A stretch of 11,486 nucleotides of DNA from Symbiodinium natans (taxonomy: Eukaryota > Sar > Dinophyceae > Suessiales > Symbiodiniaceae): the NCBI GenBank assembly GCA_905221605.1, contig CAJNDS010001663.1, positions 1-11,486 of the forward strand, written 5' to 3'. A model generated the notes under the pieces. The model saw only the letters and a list, made by a program, of their open reading frames with translations, was not told where the DNA came from and made no database searches. Of the stretch, positions 6,004 through 11,486 are shown piece by piece. A program made the translations under genes and the position numbers. The stretch's first letter is position 1. Each line of letters begins with the position of its first letter.

Positions 6004-6135
6004 GAGCCGACATGGAGGTGCCATCAGAATCCCTTTGTAGGAGCTCTTGGGATTCAAGAACCTGTTATCCTTGGCGAACCACAAATCAAGGGTTAACCGA
6101 TGATTGGTCAAAAAACCCAGAAAACCAACCATGAA
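6004..6135 (-). rRNA. rnl: Fragment of LSU (23S-like) rRNA, domain V, helix 89 region
   Basis: On the minus strand this reads GGATAACAGG (window 6061-6070) and ends GGCACCTCCATGTCGGCTC (6004-6022), against E. coli GGGGATAACAGG and GGCACCTCGATGTCGGCTC, positions about 2445-2505. These are among the most conserved bases of the peptidyl-transferase centre. Between them lies a helix 89 equivalent: GAATCCC (6027-6033) pairs perfectly with GGGATTC (6049-6055), although the bases differ from the bacterial stem, and CCCAAGAG is kept. Upstream, CATCGGTTAACCC (about 6090-6102) resembles E. coli CATCGCTCAACGG. The 3' end stops at GGCTC where a GTGA-rich repeat starts, so the A-loop and the 2550-2610 part must be encoded elsewhere. 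The 5' end is uncertain (about 6120-6150). Confidence 0.91.
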
Positions 6136-6164
6136 TTCTCTTGTCATGCGTCCCACACCCGGTT

Positions 6165-6800
6165 AGTATTAATAAAGCGTGAACAATGTGAATAATAAGT
6201 GAACGAAGTGAACCCCAAAAACCCAATAAAATAGTAATAAAATAGTACGGTTCTTGTACTCTCTTTCTATCATATGTTCACTTAGTACATTTCATATGCT
6301 CTCTAGGGATTATAAGGACGCACGATATTAAATTCGTTTCGTTCGCTAATTATTTTCTCATTTCGCAAGTTCACTTATAATTATATTAAAAGGGAACAAA
6401 AGGGGTAAGAAGTGAACTATAGAAAGATAGAAAGCTTCCTGGGTAAAAATCTCCTATCAAAACGAGAACTCTTATAATTTAGTAAATTTAATATTGTTCA
6501 TGCGTGCGCGATTATAAAATTAAGGACGTACTATTATTCTATGAACGTAATGACACACGCACACCATGAGCCTCATTCGCTTGTCCATAGAATTATATTA
6601 GAAATGAACGAAGTATTATTGAGTTAGTTCGTGAAGAAGCGAAGCGAATAATAAATCCAAAAATGAGATCACTTCGTAGTAATATGAAAGGAGAAGAGAA
6701 TGCGTGAAGAGAATATTATTGTCATCCTGTGCTCCCTTCATTATATTCTCGCGGGATAATAATAAGCGTGAAGAGAATAATATTACAAGGGCGTCTTTTT
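6165..6800. other. A+T-rich spacer without a gene
   Basis: Between the two clear rRNA pieces this stretch has few GC hairpins. Visible are a small hairpin AGTAC...GTACT (6244-6258 approx.), degenerate AT palindromes near 6320-6400, and a short unrecognised sequence at about 6425-6475 containing CGAGAACTC (AAACGAGAACT also occurs near 11150 and, inverted, near 2235). No tRNA, ORF or rRNA block was seen. Confidence 0.6.
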
Positions 6801-6818
6801 GCCCGTAGTAACATTATG

Positions 6819-6855
6819 AACGGCCAAGTGCTCAGGGTCTTATTGTTAGGCCGTT
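6819..6855. repeat. GC hairpin at the 3' edge of the LSU piece
   Basis: AACGGCC (6819-6825) with GGCCGTT (6849-6855). It abuts the 3' end of the minus-strand rRNA module at 6855-7006, and its loop holds AGTGCTCAGGGTCTTATTG, richer in G+C than other loops, so it might be the last helix of that rRNA piece. Confidence 0.85.
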
Positions 6856-7006
6856 GGCTTCCTCGTAATCAAGGATGACTCAATTTCTGAGAGACGAGGG
6901 TAGTGACAGTGAGGAAGTCATTACACCGCTCATGCTGGGCGGAACTTACCTGTCAAGGAATTTTGCTACCTTAGGACCTTTCCTAACCTTACAGCCGCCG
7001 TGTGCA
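6855..7006 (-). rRNA. rnl: Fragment of LSU (23S-like) rRNA, domain IV/V junction
   Basis: Read on the minus strand, this segment carries the near-universal 23S block GGTCCTAAGGTAGC (window about 6965-6980) followed by AAATTCCTTGACAGGTAAGTTCC, E. coli GCGAAATTCCTTGTCGGGTAAGTTCC, then GGTGTAATGA and a CTC(T)CAGAAATTGA block corresponding to E. coli ACTCAGTGAAATTGA. It therefore covers roughly E. coli 1895-2035, helices 68-71, the part that forms intersubunit bridge B2a and lines the P site. A closing helix is visible: GAGGAAG at 6911-6917 against CTTCCTC at 6858-6864. Outside these limits the similarity stops and hairpin repeats begin on both sides (6819-6855 and 7017-7070), so the gene is a separate module, not part of a continuous rnl. 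The expected next block (GACGGAAAGACCC) is absent. The sequence divergence fits a mitochondrial rRNA. Ends are estimates. Confidence 0.93.
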
Positions 7007-7016
7007 AAAGGCCCCA

Positions 7017-7070
7017 TAAAATAAGCTAATTTCGTGCGTCTTTTCACTCCTTACAAATTAGCATATTTTA
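7017..7070 (-). repeat. AT palindrome at the 5' edge of the LSU piece
   Basis: TAAAATAAGCTAATTT (7017-7032) with AAATTAGCATATTTTA (7055-7070), one mismatch; loop CGTGCGTCTTTTCACTCCTTAC. It sits about 10 nt upstream of the rRNA module read on the minus strand. Confidence 0.92.
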
Positions 7071-7091
7071 TTAGGACTTTTGGGTATTTCT

Positions 7092-7336
7092 ACGGGCCAG
7101 TAATATAGTATTTTTATTAGGCCCGTCTATAACTCTATTATTAGTGCATCCCGGGCGCATAAAAAGATAATAGTATTTTGCCCGGGGTTATAATAAGAAG
7201 AGAGAAGAATATTATATGCGCACGAATAAAAGACACGTGTGTGCGCGTTATTCATTCTTTCGGTCACAAGTTCACTCAATCCTTTTATTATTAAATGTAC
7301 TCGCGGGCAAAGATAATAATGTGAATGAGCCCGCGA
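7092..7336. repeat. Array of four GC hairpins
   Basis: 7092-7126 (ACGGGCC/GGCCCGT), 7150-7186 (CCCGGGC/GCCCGGG), 7218-7246 (GCGCAC/GTGCGC) and 7301-7336 (TCGCGGGC/GCCCGCGA). The first has a loop very like that at 8348-8379. The stretch 7337-7640 holds only a weaker hairpin (GCGC 7540-7543 with GCGC 7573-7576) and A+T spacer. Confidence 0.92.
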
Positions 7337-7640
7337 GGAAAGATAATAATACCAGAGAATAATACTAGTAAAATATACTAAATTATAAAGAGAATATAAG
7401 GGCTTATAAATATACTAAATTATAACTCCTTATAATCCGTTCAATCGTTATCATATTGTTCACGTGTTCACGCGTATGAATAAAAGTAAGAACGACACAT
7501 GAAATTAATGAATGCACGGGCGATTTTATTATAATTGAAGCGCATTAAGATAGAAAAGATACGAAGAGAAGAGCGCAAACCGGGGCAACAATAAGATAAA
7601 AGACGCGCTCCTTAAAAGCCCATAAAAGACGCCTTAATAG

Positions 7641-7705
7641 TGGATTTCCTGGTCTGTTGGTAATGGTTGGTTTCGCTTAGTTTCTACATCCGGGTCTTGG
7701 GGCTC
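7641..7705 (-). rRNA. rnl: Probable LSU rRNA fragment, domain III/IV border
   Basis: The minus strand reads AAGACCCGGATGTAGAAACT then AAGCGAAACC, which lines up without gaps with bacterial GAACTCGGGTGAAGGAACTAGGCAAAATGG (E. coli about 1660-1690); organelle versions have GACT at the start, closer still. After this the match weakens (CATTACCAAC against CCGTAACTTC). The segment has the mixed composition of the two certain rRNA pieces and lacks the hairpin and GTGAACG vocabulary of its surroundings. An AT palindrome (about 7710-7741) flanks its 5' side. Boundaries are guesses. A chance match to a short block cannot be excluded without a covariance-model search. Confidence 0.55.
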
Positions 7706-7770
7706 ATTCACTAAATTCATGCACAAGTTTATAATTTAGTTCACTCACTGTGTTCATTAGCTTATTATTA

Positions 7771-7834
7771 CGGGCGCATAAAAGCACGCACACTACTTTA
7801 TAATGCGGGCGAACAAAGTACTAAATAAGCCCGC
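7771..7834. repeat. Dispersed copy of the inverted-repeat tip and a GC hairpin
   Basis: CGGGCGCATAAAAGCACGCA (about 7771-7790) is the same sequence as the end of the inverted-repeat arm at 3883-3902. It is followed by GCGGGC (7805-7810) with GCCCGC (7829-7834). Confidence 0.88.
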
Positions 7835-7860
7835 GATTCGTGCGTGCATGACTTCGTTCG

Positions 7861-7913
7861 TTTAATATTGTAATTCACGCGTTCGCTTCACTCCTTGTAA
7901 TTACAATATTAAA
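7861..7913 (-). repeat. Perfect 15 bp AT palindrome, minus orientation
   Basis: TTTAATATTGTAATT (7861-7875) with AATTACAATATTAAA (7899-7913), loop CACGCGTTCGCTTCACTCCTTGT. Inner stem and loop ends resemble 2531-2586. Confidence 0.93.
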
Positions 7914-7939
7914 TTCACTACGTTTTATTAGTTTATTCA

Positions 7940-8004
7940 CCCGGGCTTACATTACGCACTCGTGCACTCATTACATTCATTTACCGTGCGAATAAAGGCC
8001 CGGG
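7940..8004 (+). repeat. Two-tier GC hairpin, family of three
   Basis: CCCGGGC (7940-7946) with GCCCGGG (7998-8004); inside, CGCAC (7956-7960) with GTGCG (7986-7990). Relatives lie at 9636-9713 and 10762-10828. The stretch 8005-8228 carries a palindrome at about 8163-8197 (ACAGAT/ATCTGT) and no gene. Confidence 0.9.
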
Positions 8005-8228
8005 ATACATTAATAAAAAGAGAACACGGTGAGACTGATGAACGGGCTTCGCGAGGTAATACTATGATAGGTGAAGAAAGCCTCAATTTCTGGTATTCTC
8101 TTCGTCTTCTCCTTTATGACCCCCTTTTTCCCCTATTATCTTCTTTCTTTCGCTAATTCACAGATCACGAGTTCATTTCATTCACTTGTATCTGTTGAGA
8201 TTAGTTGAAAGAAGATAATAGTGTTTAA

Positions 8229-8379
8229 GGGGCGCATAAAAAGAGAATACAAAGAGCGCCCCGTAAAAACCCCCTTTATAATTATATTCGCGCGTCCCTA
8301 AACTCCCTTGCAATATAATTATTAGGGTCTTTTTACTCTTTTATTCTACGGGCCAGTACTATTATATTATTAGGCCCGT
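8229..8379. repeat. Two GC hairpins around an AT palindrome
   Basis: 8229-8262 (GGGGCGC/GCGCCCC), 8279-8321 (TAATTATATT/AATATAATTA, loop CGCGCGTCCCTAAACTCCCTTGC, minus) and 8348-8379 (ACGGGCC/GGCCCGT). The first loop nearly equals that at 10588-10623. Confidence 0.92.
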
Positions 8380-8500
8380 AACAATATTATTCACTCCTTC
8401 GTTTCGTTCAATCGCGCATGAAATTTAATATTAAATCGTGCATAAACTTACATTTTATATTAAATTACGCGCTCATTCTCTTCACTCTTTAGTAATACAT

Positions 8501-8740
8501 CCCGGGCGAATATAAGATAAGAGAAAGCCCGGGGAAAAAGGGCGTATAAAGAGAGAGAAATAGACGCCCTAACATTCATTTCGTTCTCCTTTCACGCTCA
8601 TAATATTAACTTCGTGAGTCATTCACATCTTCACTCCTTACAAGATTAATATTAGTATTACGTGAAGAGAACTAGAGAACGAAATACAATATTAATATCT
8701 TCACGGGGTAATAATAGTATAATATGAAGAGAACCCCGTG
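8501..8740. repeat. Three GC hairpins and a degenerate AT palindrome
   Basis: 8501-8533 (CCCGGGC/GCCCGGG), 8539-8570 (AGGGCGT/ACGCCCT) only five bases later, and 8702-8740 (CACGGGG/CCCCGTG). Between them an imperfect palindrome at about 8600-8656 has the loop end CACTCCTTAC. Another imperfect short-loop palindrome lies at about 8420-8456 (loop CGTGCATAAACTTAC). Confidence 0.9.
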
Positions 8741-8760
8741 ATGATAGAAAAAAGTACTTT

Positions 8761-8929
8761 CCGGGCGGTCACTAACTCCTTTCGCTTCGTCATGCATTGC
8801 GCACACTTATAATATAAAATTCATGCGTGTGCTTATTGCATTAGAAGCAGAGAAAGAAGGAGTTAGTACCCCGGTTAGTACTGTTAATCCACGGTTAAAG
8901 ACTGAGCGAAGCGTGTACTACTGCCCGGG
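8761..8929. repeat. Multi-tier hairpin
   Basis: CCGGGC (8761-8766) can close with GCCCGG (8923-8928). Inside, ACTAACTCCTT (8771-8781) pairs with AAGGAGTTAGT (8857-8867), and innermost GCACAC (8801-8806) with GTGTGC (8827-8832). The 3' side carries GTTAATCCAC (8883-8892), also at 2251-2260. Whether the outer stem forms over 150 nt is uncertain. Confidence 0.7.
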
Positions 8930-9092
8930 CAATAGGATAATAGTACGAAGTGAATACAATGAAGTGAATTATAAGTGAAGCGCATGAATTCACTGAATGT
9001 ATGAACGTAACAAAGAACGTAGTGCGTGCTCTCTGTTCTTGTCTTCTTACCGCACGCTATAATATAATAATGTACGCAAAAAGCCCCTTAAA

Positions 9093-9220
9093 AATACTAA
9101 ATTACAAACTTGTGCGTGAATTTAGTATATTTAATGTGGGAGTTTTGCACGGGCTAGTAAATTTAATAATAAAATCGCGCGTTCTTTCACGCCTTGCATT
9201 TTATTTATTAAATTAGCCCG
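9093..9220. repeat. AT palindrome and a GC hairpin enclosing another
   Basis: 9093-9128: ATACTAAATT with AATTTAGTAT, loop ACAAACTTGTGCGTG. 9150-9220: CGGGCTA with TAGCCCG enclosing an A+T arm (AATTTAATAATAAAAT with ATTTTATTTATTAAATT) and a loop CGCGCGTTC...CGCCTTGC. The latter combines both element classes, like 2101-2164. The stretch 8930-9090 is spacer with no recognised gene. Confidence 0.88.
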
Positions 9221-9239
9221 TTAATAATATTATATTGTA

Positions 9240-9350
9240 TGTGCTGCAAAAGACCCACTAAAACTACTGTATTTCGCTGGGTCTTTTAGCTAGCACCAGG
9301 ACACAGCTTATGATTGAGGATTTTTCCAGTAGAAATCTCTTGTTTACTTC
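9240..9350 (-). rRNA. rnl: Possible LSU rRNA fragment, domain V helices 82-88
   Basis: The minus strand contains TCAATCATAAGC (window 9306-9317) and, about 25 nt on, CAGCGAAATACAGTAG with TTTTAGTGGGTC, which can be set against E. coli GCAATGGCATAAGCC and GTGCGAAAGCAGGTCATAGTGATCC (about 2300-2385). It also holds a 10 bp hairpin, AAAAGACCCA (9248-9257) with TGGGTCTTTT (9278-9287), inside GTGCT/AGCAC (9241-9245, 9292-9296). That hairpin could equally be one more GC-type repeat or a terminator-like structure, so the rRNA reading rests on two short matches in the right order. Confidence 0.4.
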
Positions 9351-9423
9351 GTTCTTCTATTTCATTGTCATTCATGCTTCGTTCACACGTTCACTCATTA
9401 TAATGCCAATTAAATAGAATGAA

Positions 9424-9532
9424 CGCCCGTGAACAATAGTATGAAGATAATAATACGGGCGGTTTTTATCTCTCATTTCGCCCGTTGTGTTCTCTTCGTT
9501 CATGCGGCCGTACAAAAATTCTATTTGGCCGC
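9424..9532. repeat. Three-arm alternating GC hairpin plus a second hairpin
   Basis: CGCCCGT (9424-9430) can pair with ACGGGCG (9455-9461), which can instead pair with the next CGCCCG (9479-9484), so two mutually exclusive hairpins are possible. A separate hairpin follows at 9504-9532 (GCGGCC/GGCCGC), and GATAAA...GCCC with GGGC...TTTATC at about 9557-9593. Confidence 0.88.
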
Positions 9533-9635
9533 TCATTTTGCTCACTGCGTTCATGCGATAAAAGCCCAATGAAAGAAGAACGGGGCGTTTATCTTATTCA
9601 CTTCGTTCTCCCTTATAATCCTATTATTCTATTCA

Positions 9636-9713
9636 CGCGGGCTTATTAAAAGACGCACGCATGCATTTGTTCACGTTGTTCACGCATTGATCGTGCGGTT
9701 ACAGAAGCCCGCG
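9636..9713 (+). repeat. Two-tier GC hairpin, same family as 7940-8004
   Basis: CGCGGGCTT (9636-9644) with AAGCCCGCG (9705-9713); inside, CGCACG (9655-9660) with CGTGCG (9692-9697). The left half, CGCGGGCTTATTA followed by GCACGC and TGCATT, is shared with 10762-10800. Confidence 0.92.
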
Positions 9714-9824
9714 GTAATACTATGAATGAAGGTTTACCGGGTGGTGAGGGTGGTTTCGTTCACTTTATTCATTGCGGCTTTCATGCTTCTCTTCGTTCAT
9801 TATAAATCCGCATGAATAAAAGAA

Positions 9825-9925
9825 CGCACCCTTGACAGACAGAAGACTCATGAACTATAGAACTTGGTCCAGAGATTCATGGTGGTTCGTGCGTAAGGTA
9901 ACAACTGACCAATAACCCGGGATAG
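9825..9925. other. Unique segment, unresolved (possible rRNA piece)
   Basis: A non-repetitive stretch in an otherwise hairpin-filled region. On the plus strand ATTCATGGTGGTTCGTGCG and AACTGACC recall small-subunit rRNA ATACCGGTGGCGAAGGCG ... GACTGACG (E. coli about 710-760), but the preceding 690 loop (GGTGAAATGCGTAGA) is not preserved. It shares AGAA(A)GACTCATGA with 2722-2735 (here about 9840-9853). No protein reading is apparent. Confidence 0.3.
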
Positions 9926-9945
9926 AAGTACGAAGAGAGTTATAG

Positions 9946-10365
9946 TTCGTGCGTATTATAATGAAGTGAGTGTACGAACGAAGCATGAATACGCACGAAA
10001 TATAAGGAACGAAGTGAATTCTCTTCGCGGGGCTTTTTAATTACGTTTTTACCCCGCGGTAATATAATAGTACTAATAAAAGGTCATAATATTAATATTA
10101 ATAGTACTTTTATATTATTATAACACTACGTTCGTATTATTCTCTTAATATTGTATGAACGTAGTATATTATAAGTGAACGTGTTAGCACAGTGCGTGAA
10201 TTACATTACAAGCGTGCGAACACGTGAAGAGAATTATTATAGCGCCCTTATTAATACTATGTGGGCGCATTAAGTGAAGAGAACGAAGTGAGCGCAATAT
10301 AATTCTCTTCTTTCGCTCACTAGTTCGCTTCGTGCGGGCACATAATAATATTGTAGTTCGCCCGC
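9946..10365. repeat. Palindrome and hairpin cluster
   Basis: 9946-9999: perfect TTCGTGCGTATT/AATACGCACGAA, loop ATAATGAAGTGAG...GAAGCATG. 10026-10058: CGCGGGG/CCCCGCG. 10125-10165: ACTACGTTC/GAACGTAGT. 10242-10268: GCGCCC/GGGCGC. 10334-10365: GCGGGC/GCCCGC. No gene-like sequence lies between. Confidence 0.9.
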
Positions 10366-10400
10366 GTCTTCACTTCGTTCTCACATTATTAATACTGCGT

Positions 10401-10623
10401 GCTTCTTTCGCTCACTAAAATCGTTCATACATTTCATGCGCTCACTAGTTAACTTATAAATGCATTAAAGAAGCTCTCTTCACTGTTTCGTTCGTTCATT
10501 CACTAATTTCACGCACTCATTCACTTCATTCATTCGTTTGTAAATTAGTTCACTACTCTCTCTCCACCTTTAATATACTAAGTTATCCCGGGCGTATATA
10601 AAGAGAGTACAAAGAGCGCCCGG
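10401..10623. repeat. Two palindromes and a GC hairpin
   Basis: 10401-10474: GCTTCTTT with AAAGAAGC enclosing a small ATTT/AAAT palindrome with loop CATGCGCTCACTAGTTAACTTAT. 10502-10549: ACTAATTT/AAATTAGT, loop CACGCACTCATTC...GTTTGT. 10588-10623: CCGGGCG/CGCCCGG. Confidence 0.88.
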
Positions 10624-10761
10624 ACAATATATTTAATAGGGGTTTTACTGCGTTCATACTATTCCGCACAGCATTCACGCTTTCATTGTAATGCTTGCGA
10701 AATAGTATTCTCTTCGTACTGCGTTCACTCTGTTCACTACATAATAATATTGTTCTTTCCT

Positions 10762-10828
10762 CGCGGGCTTATTATAAGCGCACGCGTGCATTCATTCTAT
10801 TCATTTACCGTACGGTCAAATACGCCCG
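10762..10828 (+). repeat. Degenerate two-tier GC hairpin
   Basis: CGGGC (10764-10768) with GCCCG (10824-10828), left half like 9636-9675 and right half (CATTCATTCTATTCATTTACCG) like 7960-7986. It looks like a mosaic or partly decayed relative of those two. Confidence 0.75.
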
Positions 10829-11486
10829 GGATGATATGAATGTAGTGAATGCAATGCACGCGTGAACGGAGTGAATGGTAAAGCCGCATGAACGCAATGA
10901 AATGAACTAGATAAAAGCCCTTTTAGTATATTGGCTTTCACTACGCTCAATCGTGCATTAAATTCATATTATTCGTGCACTTTCTTGAAATCCAAGATTA
11001 AAATCATGAAGGTGTGAACGAATTAGGCTGTGAGAAAGAGGGCGTGAGCTGCATTAATTATAAGAACGCCCGTATTTTATTAATGCGTCATGCGTTCTCA
11101 CATCGCTCCCTTGTTTCCGCGGTGATAATATAATGAATGCATGACGCATGAAAACGAGAACTTTTTATTATAAAAAACCCTTATTAGTATATTATAATGG
11201 GGGCTATAATAAATATAGTGTAAAAGCCCCCTTATTCACTTATTCAATTCATTTGTAAACGAAATAAGAAGATAATAGAATGAAAGGAGTAAGTGAATTC
11301 ATGTACTCACTTCGTATAATTATAAAGAGAGTGCAATAAGCGAACGAATATACTTATTGTAAGCGCATGCACGAACGGAGAAAAAGGAGAAAGAAAAAGA
11401 GAGCACAATATTTTTATTGCAAATTTCTTGTCTTTTACTTTGTTCTCTCCATACTTCGTTCACTAATTAATAAAGTTCATGCGATC
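10829..11486. repeat. Sparse hairpins and spacer to the window end
   Basis: Visible are a short AAAAGCC/GGCTTT hairpin (10913-10937), the GC hairpin 11199-11231 (GGGGGC/GCCCCC), and spacer of GTGAACG and TTCACT words. CATGCATGACGCATGAA-like loop remnants occur near 11140 without a clear stem. No gene, tRNA or rRNA block was found. Confidence 0.75.

Noticed and set aside
8761-8929. AACAGTACTAACCGGGGTACTAACTCC on the minus strand as the LSU 3' end (like GAGCTAACCGGTACTAAT)
   Set aside because: The similarity is partly created by the local ACTAACTCC palindrome arms, and no sarcin-ricin loop or other domain VI sequence is near.
9241-9296. Hairpin with AAAAGACCCA/TGGGTCTTTT read as a rho-independent terminator
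   Set aside because: No gene precedes it on either strand, its loop is 20 nt, and similar hairpins are everywhere in the window.

Overview
This window holds no convincing protein gene. It looks like a stretch of expanded, palindrome-rich organelle DNA, most likely mitochondrial, in which short pieces of a fragmented, scrambled large-subunit (LSU) ribosomal RNA are embedded. Two pieces are clear on the minus strand: about 6855-7006 matches the domain IV/V part of bacterial 23S rRNA (E. coli about 1895-2035), and about 6004-6135 matches the domain V part that leads into the peptidyl-transferase ring (E. coli about 2410-2505). Further minus-strand segments align less well with other LSU regions: 7641-7705 (about 1660-1700), 9240-9350 (about 2275-2385), 1713-1850 (about 1050-1110), 300-440 (about 655-720), 2459-2530 (about 2235-2290) and 2030-2105 (about 435-460). 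E. coli numbers are from memory and approximate.

Almost everything else is hairpins. One class (GC hairpins) has a 5-8 bp stem such as CGGGC/GCCCG, GTGCCCC/GGGGCAC or CCCGGGC/GCCCGGG around an A+T-rich loop of about 15-30 nt; roughly 45 are visible. The second class (AT palindromes) has an A+T-rich stem of 7-17 bp, often perfect, around a G-containing asymmetric loop that starts A(T/C)AAGG and ends GCRTG (long-loop form, about 22-35 nt), or starts GTAA and ends GCACG (short-loop form, 14-15 nt). Both orientations occur. GC hairpins sometimes enclose AT palindromes. The spacer between hairpins is written in a few purine-rich words (GTGAACGAAGTGAATGA, GAAGAGAA and complements). A near-identical inverted repeat of about 200 bp links 1-201 with 3701-3902.

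Organism: fragmented, scrambled mitochondrial rRNA genes are known in chlamydomonadalean green algae (Chlamydomonas, Polytomella and relatives), some of which (Volvox, Haematococcus) also have bloated, palindrome-packed organelle genomes, and in dinoflagellates, whose mitochondrial DNA is rich in inverted repeats. The window fits either; nothing seen here decides. The apparent break points in LSU domain V suggest more pieces than in Chlamydomonas, which is an inference from hand alignment.

Layout: 1-300 inverted-repeat arm and palindromes; 300-440 candidate rRNA piece; 440-1710 hairpins; 1713-1850, 2030-2105 and 2459-2530 candidate rRNA pieces among palindromes; 2605-2880 a unique, unresolved segment; 2900-5930 dense hairpin arrays including the second inverted-repeat arm; 6004-6135 clear rRNA piece; 6165-6800 A+T-rich spacer; 6855-7006 clear rRNA piece; 7017-7640 hairpins; 7641-7705 probable rRNA piece; 7750-9230 hairpins; 9240-9350 possible rRNA piece; 9424-11486 hairpins with one unresolved unique segment at 9825-9925. 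All assigned rRNA pieces lie on the minus strand, so they could come from one long precursor that the flanking hairpins punctuate; that last step is inference.
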